Source: Ruminococcaceae bacterium UBA3329 (lineage in GTDB: Bacteria > Bacillota > Clostridia > Oscillospirales > Acutalibacteraceae). Taken from it: a DNA stretch of 20,475 nucleotides. The stretch spans positions 4,183 to 24,657 of the forward strand of contig DERX01000047.1 in NCBI GenBank assembly GCA_002361875.1. Direction: 5' to 3'. A program made the translations under genes and the position numbers. Positions 8,211-15,072 of the stretch are shown here, in pieces. Position 1 is the stretch's first letter. Each line of letters opens with the position of its first letter. The notes under the pieces were generated by a model. It searched no databases. It was not told where the DNA came from and saw only the letters and a list, made by a program, of their open reading frames with translations.

Positions 8211-9412
8211 GCACTTGTGCAGGAACAGTCAATATACATTATTCCCGTACCCATAAATGAATCGGATTTAATTTCAAATTGCTTTTTATTTATAACTCCG
8301 CGAACAAAGCCCGATTGGGGATTCCAAATTTCGCAGGTTATGAAATAATGCCCTGCAAGTAATTGCGGCTGATGAAGTATAACATGGAGCTTGTGCTTAC
8401 CTATGTCATTTTTAAGCGAAAACTGCTTGCCTTGGCGGTCAGATGAAAAGATTTCCTTTTGCTCGCTGTCATAAACCGTGATTGCACAGTTAAGACAGTC
8501 CGCCGGAACATTTACCTCATAATTTGCCAGAATTTCAATATCTTCGCCTGCAGTGAATACGGTTTTTTCTTCTCCGGAGCCGTTAACAAGATGAGCCTTG
8601 TTCGGATGGAGCATATCATCCTTAGTCAAAAGCAGCTCTGCATTTTCTTTGCGTCTGCGCTCATTTTCTTCTCTGCGATCGGTTTTAAGGTAATCCTGAT
8701 ACATTTGAACTGCCTTGCCTGTTTCGCCGTAGAACATAAGCTCGCCGTTTTTAATCCACATACAAGATGAGCAAAAGGCTTTTATTGTTGACAGGTCATG
8801 GCTTACAAAAAGTATTGTTTTGCCCTGTTTTCGAAATTCCTCCATTTTAGCAAGACATTTCAGCTTAAAGGATATATCGCCGACTGCGAGCACCTCGTCA
8901 ACAATTAAAATATCCGGGTCAAGATTAACGCTAATGGCAAATCCGAGCCTTGATTTCATACCGCTTGAATAAGTTCTTGTGGGCTGGTCGATAAAGTCGC
9001 CTATATCTGCAAACTGAAGAATTGCGTCCATTCGTGATGTAATTTCTTCTTTTGAAAGACCTATTGTTCTTCCCTTAATATAAGCGTTTTCACGCCCTGT
9101 AAGCTCTTTGTCAAAGCCTGAGGTAAGCTCGAGCATAGCAACAATTCTGCCATCAGCTTCAATAGTGCCGGAGGTCATTTTTGTAACGCCCGTAATCATT
9201 TTAAGAAGAGTGGATTTACCGTTGCCGTTTTTGCCGATAATTCCCACTGCCTCGCCACGGGGAATTGTAACGGAAAGATCCTTTACAGCGTAAAATTCTT
9301 TATAAGGCACTTTTGATGAAAAGGCATTAAGAACCCTGTACCACGGGCGCTTGTATTTTTTATAAATTTTAGTAAGATGTTCAATCTTTACAGAATAATT
9401 ATTGTTTTCCAT
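8207..9412 (-). CDS. Polysaccharide/teichoic acid ABC exporter, ATPase (Wzt/TagH-like)
   Basis: 401 residues. Nucleotide-binding domain (~1-245): Walker A GKNGNGKST (60-68), signature YSSGMKSR (148-155), Walker B ILIVDEV (168-174) with the exporter-typical LAVGD, and H-loop His205 in FVSHD. After a charged linker (245-262), residues ~275-400 form a predicted beta-rich domain (VFTAGEDIEILANYEV, then GHYFITCEIWNP), as in Wzt proteins whose C-terminal domain recognises a capped glycan end. TagH-type ATPases often carry different extensions, so this looks more Wzt-like. It pairs with the permease encoded 14 bp upstream, with GAGGTG before the ATG. Role: power export of a lipid-linked polymer across the membrane. 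Confidence 0.92.
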   Translation of the reverse strand: MENNNYSVKIEHLTKIYKKYKRPWYRVLNAFSSKVPYKEFYAVKDLSVTIPRGEAVGIIGKNGNGKSTLLKMITGVTKMTSGTIEADGRIVAMLELTSGFDKELTGRENAYIKGRTIGLSKEEITSRMDAILQFADIGDFIDQPTRTYSSGMKSRLGFAISVNLDPDILIVDEVLAVGDISFKLKCLAKMEEFRKQGKTILFVSHDLSTIKAFCSSCMWIKNGELMFYGETGKAVQMYQDYLKTDRREENERRRKENAELLLTKDDMLHPNKAHLVNGSGEEKTVFTAGEDIEILANYEVNVPADCLNCAITVYDSEQKEIFSSDRQGKQFSLKNDIGKHKLHVILHQPQLLAGHYFITCEIWNPQSGFVRGVINKKQFEIKSDSFMGTGIMYIDCSCTSA

Positions 9413-9426
9413 ATATCAAACACCTC

Positions 9427-10257
9427 TTAAAGTACATCTGCAAATTCGGGGGCAAGCTTTTTGTGAAGCGCCGATGTGAATAAAGCAAAAAGAAAAATAA
9501 ATACAACTATATATGCCGTGTACTTTTGATGCTCCCAAAACCAAGCCTGTCCCAAAAATGCGTCACGGTAACCGGTAAGAAAATAATTAAAGGGATTAAG
9601 CTTTAACAGGAAAGATAGATACTTGTTATCAACCTTTGAAAGCTGCCACAAAACGGGGGACATCCAAAAGAAAACATTTAAAATAGCTTTAATAAACTGT
9701 TCAAAGTCCCTGCTCATTACGCCGAGAGTTGAAATAAATGTGCAGATAACACAGCAAAATACAAAAAACAGCAGAAAATAAAACGGCAATTGAAGCATAT
9801 ATACTGTCAGCGGATATTTAGCTACTGCAAAAATGATTATTGATATTACTATCATTAAAATATGTGAGAAGAAATAACTTATTGTGCTGAACACGGGTAT
9901 TGTGCCTACGGGAAAAAGCATTTTATTGACAAGATGGCTGTTGTGACGAACGCATATAACACCTGCCGAAAGTGTTTCCTGCAAAACAAACCAGGCAATA
10001 ACTCCGGGAATCATCCAAATAATATACGGAATCTTTTCGCCGCTTTCAAGCTCAATCGGCTTGTTGCCACGAATTCCGACTGACATTGCAAACCAATAAA
10101 CAAATATAAAAACTAAAGGGCGGACAATTGACCATGCCCAGCCGAACAGCGTACTGCTGTATTTCTTTTTTAATTCGCTTCCCGCCATGGAGAATGACTG
10201 CTTTGTATGGCGAATATTCAGTGCAGTCAGTTCGTAAAGGGCTTTAAACGGATTCAT
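9427..10257 (-). CDS. Polysaccharide/teichoic acid ABC exporter, permease (Wzm/TagG-like)
   Basis: 276 residues with six hydrophobic segments, the standard ABC-2 polysaccharide exporter layout. Family traits are the N-terminal amphipathic stretch, KYSSTLFGWAWSIVRPL before membrane segment 1, WFVLQETLSAG, and LNVFFWMSPVLW with LNPFNYFLTGYRD near the end. It is the first gene of the five-gene export/CDP operon, with a GAGGT ribosome site before the ATG at 10257 and a promoter about 70 bp upstream. It forms the membrane channel with the ATPase encoded directly downstream. Confidence 0.93.
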   Translation of the reverse strand: MNPFKALYELTALNIRHTKQSFSMAGSELKKKYSSTLFGWAWSIVRPLVFIFVYWFAMSVGIRGNKPIELESGEKIPYIIWMIPGVIAWFVLQETLSAGVICVRHNSHLVNKMLFPVGTIPVFSTISYFFSHILMIVISIIIFAVAKYPLTVYMLQLPFYFLLFFVFCCVICTFISTLGVMSRDFEQFIKAILNVFFWMSPVLWQLSKVDNKYLSFLLKLNPFNYFLTGYRDAFLGQAWFWEHQKYTAYIVVFIFLFALFTSALHKKLAPEFADVL

Positions 10258-10326
10258 TCTTTTACCTCGCTTTAACCATAATCAACGGCAGTGAAAACAT
10301 TTACACTAAATATAATTATAATATGC

Positions 10327-10355
10327 ATTTTACCATATAATAACATAAAAATCAA
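10327..10355 (-). promoter_or_regulatory. Sigma-A-type promoter of the export/CDP operon
   Basis: On the - strand TTGATT (10350-10355) and TAAAAT (10327-10332) are 17 bp apart, about 70 bp upstream of the permease start. The 180-bp gap it sits in (10258-10437) is A+T rich and shows no other clear signal, and no convincing terminator for the preceding GNAT gene. Confidence 0.6.
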
Positions 10356-10437
10356 CAAATTATACCTAATTCTGCATCGCTAAAAATCATTTTAAATTGC
10401 AAGCGGTTATTTTTTCTTTTTGGTTCAATACATAATG

Positions 10438-10929
10438 TTAATTTTCATTTTGTGCAATAATTTTTTCCATACCGATTTTTTGTTTATGAAGTCCCAAATG
10501 CTCGTAAAATTTGACTGCGTTTGTGTTGTTCGCCCAAACATTAAGCGTTACATTGTAATATCCGTTTTCTTCGGCATATTTGAGAACAAAATTGTAAAGA
10601 GCTGTGCCGATGTGCATATTTCTTGCGCTTTCGTCAACGCACAAATCATCAATGTAAAGCGTTTTTATATCGGTCATATTGTTGTTGTCAATAAACTGCT
10701 GATGAATACAGAATGCGTAGCCGAGAACACTTCCGTCCTTTTCCGCAACAAAAATGGGGCGGCTGTCATCGCCTATTATTTCGAGCAGCTCGCTGTCGGT
10801 GTATTTTTTCGTTCCTGCCTTAAAAATGTCAGGGCGTGCGTCAGAATGAACCTTTAAAACCTGAAAAAGCAATTTGTTTATTGTGTCGGCGTCGGACGGT
10901 ACAGCACGGCGGATATTTAAGCTTTTCAT
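10438..10929 (-). CDS. GNAT family N-acetyltransferase
   Basis: 163 residues covering a complete GNAT fold. IRRAVPSDADTINKLL opens the domain, IDDLCVDESARNMHIGTALYN (about 91-111) is the acetyl-CoA-binding motif A region (the usual RGxG appears as NMHIG), and NVWANNTNAVKFYEHLGL is motif B. The family acetylates amines on proteins or small molecules. It has its own promoter and a GAGG site before the ATG, and sits between the Dlt-like operon and the exporter operon. Nothing in the sequence links it firmly to either; it could be an unrelated resident gene. Confidence 0.88.
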   Translation of the reverse strand: MKSLNIRRAVPSDADTINKLLFQVLKVHSDARPDIFKAGTKKYTDSELLEIIGDDSRPIFVAEKDGSVLGYAFCIHQQFIDNNNMTDIKTLYIDDLCVDESARNMHIGTALYNFVLKYAEENGYYNVTLNVWANNTNAVKFYEHLGLHKQKIGMEKIIAQNEN

Positions 10930-10968
10930 TATAAAATCCTCTTATCAACTTTAAAATTATATAACGGT

Positions 10969-10997
10969 ATTTTATCAGAAATTCACCTGTTCTTCAA
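10969..10997 (-). promoter_or_regulatory. Sigma-A-type promoter of the GNAT gene
   Basis: On the - strand TTGAAG (10992-10997) and TAAAAT (10969-10974) are separated by 17 bp, with TGA before the -10 (extended -10). It lies between the terminator of the Dlt-like operon and the GNAT start codon. Confidence 0.6.
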
Positions 10998-11008
10998 GGG
11001 TATATTTA

Positions 11009-11044
11009 AAGACCGCAAACAGCAAAAGCTGTATTTGCGGTCTT
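11009..11044 (-). terminator. Terminator of the Dlt-like operon
   Basis: Arms 11009-11023 and 11028-11044 pair over 15 bp with a two-base bulge and an AAAA/TTTT loop, 17 bp past the stop codon at 11061. On the - strand the stem is followed by only a short T-rich tract, so it may leak. Confidence 0.7.
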
Positions 11045-11060
11045 GTAATAAAATAAAATT

Positions 11061-12023
11061 CTATATATGCTGTTCAGAAAGCATTTTATTAAAGGCGTCT
11101 AAAGCTTTATCCCAATTTTCGTAATCGGGATTTCCTCTTTTATCTGTCAGCAGAGCCGTATTTTCCAAATATTCTGCCAGAAAAGATGTTACCTTTTTTG
11201 CGCCGAAATAATTCATATGGTCGCCCTTGTCAACAGTATCGCTCTTCCAATCTACGGGAACCTCTGATGTCAATAAATTCAAATCAATATACTCACACTC
11301 CAGATCCTTTGCAAGGGCCGCAATTCCGTTGTGGCGCATATAATTCCAGTTTTTTGTACTGGGAGTACTGACAAAAATCAGCTTTGCTCCGTTTTCGTCG
11401 CACAGCTTTTTAATCTTTTCAACACTCTGGCGGTTTATTTTTTCAACCGGAAGGATTTTATCCGTCGGCGACATATAACTGTTATCTTTAACCGCAGGCT
11501 TTGCAAGCGTTTTTAATCGGTAGCCTTTACACTCATCAGTAAAAGTATATTCGGCAGGCTTATTGATTTCGTCTAATTTCATTGTTTTCCAACGGTTGTG
11601 GTAACGCAGTACAGAAAAATAGTCGGCAACTTTAGTAAAAAGCACATTTTTAACAGTAAATTTACGGTATATGGCGTTTGTTTCCAATACTATAACCTTC
11701 GGTGATTGCTTTTCAAAGGTTCGTTCAAGCATAACCTCGGTGTAATCCAAGGTTTGGCCGCTTGTTCCGCAGTTATAAGAGGTATATCCCTTTTCCTGCC
11801 AAAGCTGAAGCGGGATAAAAGCGCTGTATGTTTCGCTGTCGCCGATGAAAAGCACATCTATGGAATTTTCCTTTTCGCCTAAAATTCCGTTTGCCTTAAA
11901 CTCCTCAATACCGGAATTCAGTCCGTTGCTTTTAGGCAAAAAGATGTAAGAAGACCCAATAAGCAGTCCTGCAAGACCGAGAGTAAACATTATAACAGTA
12001 AATATTCTTTTTATATATATCAT
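11061..12023 (-). CDS. Membrane-anchored SGNH-hydrolase-like protein (DltD/AlgJ-type role)
   Basis: 320 residues. One N-terminal membrane segment (about 7-28) is followed by an extracytoplasmic SGNH domain: IGDSETYS with Ser63 (block I), CGTSGQT with Gly86 (block II), LETNAIYR with Asn116 (block III), and KGDHMNYFG with His269 and acidic neighbours (block V). All four catalytic landmarks are present. In Dlt and alginate-type systems a protein of this kind acts outside the membrane with an MBOAT partner to transfer the acyl group to the polymer. It is the last gene of the Dlt-like operon, 12 bp behind the MBOAT gene. It is shorter than typical DltD (roughly 400 residues), so I do not use that name. 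Final transferase or esterase for the decorated polymer is an inference from context. Confidence 0.82.
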   Translation of the reverse strand: MIYIKRIFTVIMFTLGLAGLLIGSSYIFLPKSNGLNSGIEEFKANGILGEKENSIDVLFIGDSETYSAFIPLQLWQEKGYTSYNCGTSGQTLDYTEVMLERTFEKQSPKVIVLETNAIYRKFTVKNVLFTKVADYFSVLRYHNRWKTMKLDEINKPAEYTFTDECKGYRLKTLAKPAVKDNSYMSPTDKILPVEKINRQSVEKIKKLCDENGAKLIFVSTPSTKNWNYMRHNGIAALAKDLECEYIDLNLLTSEVPVDWKSDTVDKGDHMNYFGAKKVTSFLAEYLENTALLTDKRGNPDYENWDKALDAFNKMLSEQHI

Positions 12024-12035
12024 AACTGCACCTCA

Positions 12036-13634
12036 CTAAAACCCTGCATATATCGGGTCAAGCGGCACATAACCTGCACCGTATGCGCCGAAAATAATGA
12101 TAAAAAGAATGAGAGCATAAAAAATTGCGAACTGCACTGCAATATTCTTTTTGGCTATCGAGCTTCTGATGCAAATGCCTTTTTCCTGCAAAATGCCTAT
12201 TATGAATAAGAGCGCCGCAGAAACAATGATTATTAGATAATCATGTCTATCCAGCCCGAATTTAAAGAATGAGCCGTCTTTAAGCGTTTTTAAGGTGAAG
12301 TCAGTAAAAATTTTGCCGAACATCTTAAATCCGAGCTTAAGACTTTCCTGGCGGAAGAACATTTCGCCGAAGCAAACAAGTATAAATGTGCGTATAATCT
12401 GAACACAGCGGTAGGGAAAAGCGCTTCGGTTAATTTTCAGTTTTTGCGTTATTTTTACAACAACAGGCTCTGTAATATTTCCGCTGAGAATTAGCAAAAA
12501 ATGATACATTCCGAAGAAAATATAATTCCAGCCTGCTCCGTGCCAAAGTCCGTTGCAGAACCATACGCAGAACAGTGACACAGACCCCGCAATCAACGGT
12601 CCGTAATGATTGCCGAGCTTTTTCCTTGCTTTTGTCGTTAGCTTTTTCATCGGCTTTGACATTGAAACGGGGAAAAATATGTAATCTTTAAACCATGTGC
12701 CGAGGGTTATGTGCCAGCGCTTCCAAAATTCGGATATTGTTGTTGAGAAAAACGGCCGTTTAAAGTTTTCGGGCAGATTGATGCCGAACATCTGAGCCGC
12801 GCCGATTACAAGATCCATCGTTCCCGAAAAATCCGCATATAACTGGAATGTGTACCCGACAGCGCTGAGAGCTATAACAAAGCCATCGTATTTCGTCGGT
12901 TCGCCGTACACATTTTGTATAAGCAGATTAAGCCTGTCCGCAATGACCAATTTTTTCATTACGCCGAACAGTATTCTTTGTGCGCCGAGAACAAAATTGT
13001 CATAGCGCATTTTAGGAGCCTCGTAAAGAGCTTCCGCCGTATCGCTGTAACGGCAAATCGGACCCTCCATAAGCTGCGGGAAAAAGCTCATAAACAAAGC
13101 CAAACGCAAAAGATTCTTGTCCGCAGGTATTTTTTTGCGGTATACATCAAATAAATACGCAACTGCCTGAAGAGTGTAAAATGAAATGCCGATGGGTATT
13201 AAGAATTTCGGAACAGGTATTCTGAATTGCAAGCCCAAAAGTCCTAAAAGAGCATTGATGTTTTGACTGAAAAAAGGCGTATATTTAAGAAGCACGAGCA
13301 GACCGATATGCAAAATGCAGGCAAAGGTCATAATTCTTCGCTGTTTTTTCTGATATACGGCGTTCAGCGCTTTTCGCTTATCTCTTTCAAGCCCCTTTGT
13401 GCTGATGCTGCATTCATTCTGAACAGTGCTTAACCAAAGACCGATGTGGTGCACTGACAGTGTGGAAAACAAAAGAAATGCCAAAAGCTTTCCGCTGATG
13501 CTGAAAAAGAATATATAGCTCGAAAGCAGTAAAACATATCTGCGCGCCTTTTGCGGCAGGCAGGCATAAAGCACCACCGTTACGAGCAACAGTAAAAGAG
13601 CTTCAGCGGAAAAATATGTTGTGATTGAGAACAT
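12036..13634 (-). CDS. MBOAT family O-acyltransferase (AlgI/DltB-like)
   Basis: 532 residues, many membrane segments. MBOAT landmarks: FFPQLMEGPICRY (184-196), YTFQLYADFSG (261-271), ENFKRPFFSTTISEFWKRWHIT with His308, and the catalytic histidine in NGLWHGAGWNY (His365). The length is nearer AlgI-type proteins (about 500) than DltB (about 400). MBOATs of this kind take an acyl group from an acyl-carrier thioester inside the cell and pass it through a membrane funnel to an acceptor outside. The gene follows the carrier protein gene by one base (TGAGATG), with GAGGAA as ribosome site. Its neighbours make the carrier protein the likely donor and the SGNH protein the likely external partner. Confidence 0.92.
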   Translation of the reverse strand: MFSITTYFSAEALLLLLVTVVLYACLPQKARRYVLLLSSYIFFFSISGKLLAFLLFSTLSVHHIGLWLSTVQNECSISTKGLERDKRKALNAVYQKKQRRIMTFACILHIGLLVLLKYTPFFSQNINALLGLLGLQFRIPVPKFLIPIGISFYTLQAVAYLFDVYRKKIPADKNLLRLALFMSFFPQLMEGPICRYSDTAEALYEAPKMRYDNFVLGAQRILFGVMKKLVIADRLNLLIQNVYGEPTKYDGFVIALSAVGYTFQLYADFSGTMDLVIGAAQMFGINLPENFKRPFFSTTISEFWKRWHITLGTWFKDYIFFPVSMSKPMKKLTTKARKKLGNHYGPLIAGSVSLFCVWFCNGLWHGAGWNYIFFGMYHFLLILSGNITEPVVVKITQKLKINRSAFPYRCVQIIRTFILVCFGEMFFRQESLKLGFKMFGKIFTDFTLKTLKDGSFFKFGLDRHDYLIIIVSAALLFIIGILQEKGICIRSSIAKKNIAVQFAIFYALILFIIIFGAYGAGYVPLDPIYAGF

Positions 13635-13635
13635 C

Positions 13636-13869
13636 TCAATCTTCCTCCGCGAGTCTTGTAATCATTTCCCACAGCTTTTCTGCGGAGTTAAAGTTTTCGG
13701 GAATTATTTCAACTGTCGGAATTGTGATGTCAAATTCTTCCTCAATTTCCGCAACAAGCGAAATAATTGAAAGCGAGTCAAGCAAATGGTCGTCAATAAG
13801 CGTTGTGCAAGACTCAAAATCAACCTCGGGGTTAATATCCTCTAAAATTTCTAATAATCTTTCATCCAT
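13636..13869 (-). CDS. Acyl/aminoacyl carrier protein (DltC-like)
   Basis: 77 residues, the size of DltC and ACP. The phosphopantetheine site is Ser32 in LIDDHLLDSLSIISL, followed by the acidic helix AEIEEEFDI and a C-terminal helix. The D-S-L core is intact, so it should be modified by a phosphopantetheinyl transferase. ATG follows AAGGAAA, 21 bp after the decarboxylase gene, and the MBOAT gene begins one base after its stop. By context it carries the residue activated by the adenylation enzyme and delivers it to the MBOAT protein. I avoid the name dltC because D-alanine as cargo is doubtful here. Confidence 0.88.
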   Translation of the reverse strand: MDERLLEILEDINPEVDFESCTTLIDDHLLDSLSIISLVAEIEEEFDITIPTVEIIPENFNSAEKLWEMITRLAEED

Positions 13870-13890
13870 GGTGTTTTTCCTTCTTTTTCA

Positions 13891-15072
13891 TTAAATATTA
13901 TTCGGAGTGTTGAAAAGCTCCGTTTCAACAGGATTTCTTACCGATGTAAATTTACCGTCTGTTCCAAGCAGAACAACTTCGGGCAGTTCTCTTGTTAAAA
14001 ACAGGGAGATTCCCTCAATTGCGCAGTAAGCGCCCGTTTTTTCAAATACCAGCACATCGCCGATTTGAAGATTTGAAAGCGGCAAACGCTTTACCAAAAT
14101 ATCGTTTACGGTGCAAAGCGAACCGCAGATGTTCCATTCCTGTGCGTCATTATCCTCACGCTCGGGGAAAAGCTGTATTTTCGGGTGCTTCATTGCCATA
14201 AACTGACCGAAATATACTATTTGATGCATTCCGCCGTCAACTATGGCATAATTTTCCGAGTGATTTTGCTTTATATCCACCACCCGTGTTAAATATGTTC
14301 CGCAGCTTGCCGCAATACTGCGGCCAAGCTCCAGCACAATTTCGCCCTGATAATTCATGTTTTTCAGCATTTCTGAAAAAGCTTTGAGATATTCCTCTTC
14401 GTCAAAGCTTTCGCCCTCAAAATACGAAACGGGAAATCCGCCGCCGAATTCAAGCTTTTGCGTGTTAAATGAATACTTATCCTTTAAGCCTGTAATGAAG
14501 CTGTCGACATAACTGATTTCACGCTGTAATTTTTTAAGGGAGGTTTTCTGCGTTCCCGAAAAAAACTGTATCCCGCAAATGTCAACATAATCGCTGTCCT
14601 TGTATTCGGCAATTATGTTTTCAAGGTCGCTTTCGTCAAGCCCGAACTGATTGCCGCTTGTAAGGCGCAGTAAAACGGGGATTTTTCTGTCTGCTTTTTT
14701 TGCACCCTCATAAAGAATGTGAAACTGATTTACGGATTCAGCCGTGTAACAGCCCATATCCTCTACATTCTCAATCATTTCCTGCGTTATTTTTTCAGAT
14801 TTATTAACGCCCGATATTACAAATTTAGATGTGGGAATACCTAATTTTTTACATATTCTGTATTCACCGGGTGAGCAAAGCTCAAGCCAAGGGGCAATTT
14901 TGCCCATTTCTTTGGAAATAAATGTGTTTGCCTTGACTGCATAACAAAGCTTTACACGCTCGGGCAAATTTTGCCTAATATAATTAACACGGCTCCTCAG
15001 CTCATTTAAGTCGAAAACATAGAGCGGTGTTTTATGGGTTTTGAGTAATTTATTTATCTGTTCCGCTGTCAT
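13891..15072 (-). CDS. Fold-type III PLP-dependent amino acid decarboxylase (LysA/BtrK-like)
   Basis: 393 residues in the DAP/ornithine/arginine decarboxylase fold. YAVKAN carries the PLP lysine (Lys47); CSPGEYRICKKLGIP is the family helix; LEFGGGFP (207-214) binds PLP phosphate; LELGRS (247-252) replaces the usual EPGR; CGSLCTVND keeps the catalytic-type Cys320 and Asp324; GAY (347-349) holds the late tyrosine. The usual HIGSQ is FFSGTQ (170-175), so the histidine is lost. These departures argue against a housekeeping DAP decarboxylase. It sits between the adenylation enzyme (4-bp ATGA overlap, translational coupling) and the carrier protein gene. BtrK, a related enzyme in butirosin synthesis, decarboxylates a glutamyl residue while bound to a carrier protein. 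I infer that this enzyme makes the residue the operon transfers, free or on the carrier. A racemase-like role is less likely. Confidence 0.85.
   Translation of the reverse strand: MTAEQINKLLKTHKTPLYVFDLNELRSRVNYIRQNLPERVKLCYAVKANTFISKEMGKIAPWLELCSPGEYRICKKLGIPTSKFVISGVNKSEKITQEMIENVEDMGCYTAESVNQFHILYEGAKKADRKIPVLLRLTSGNQFGLDESDLENIIAEYKDSDYVDICGIQFFSGTQKTSLKKLQREISYVDSFITGLKDKYSFNTQKLEFGGGFPVSYFEGESFDEEEYLKAFSEMLKNMNYQGEIVLELGRSIAASCGTYLTRVVDIKQNHSENYAIVDGGMHQIVYFGQFMAMKHPKIQLFPEREDNDAQEWNICGSLCTVNDILVKRLPLSNLQIGDVLVFEKTGAYCAIEGISLFLTRELPEVVLLGTDGKFTSVRNPVETELFNTPNNI

Noticed and set aside
10420..10857. 145-residue + strand frame opposite the GNAT gene
   Set aside because: Shadow of the GNAT gene, which has a promoter and ribosome site.
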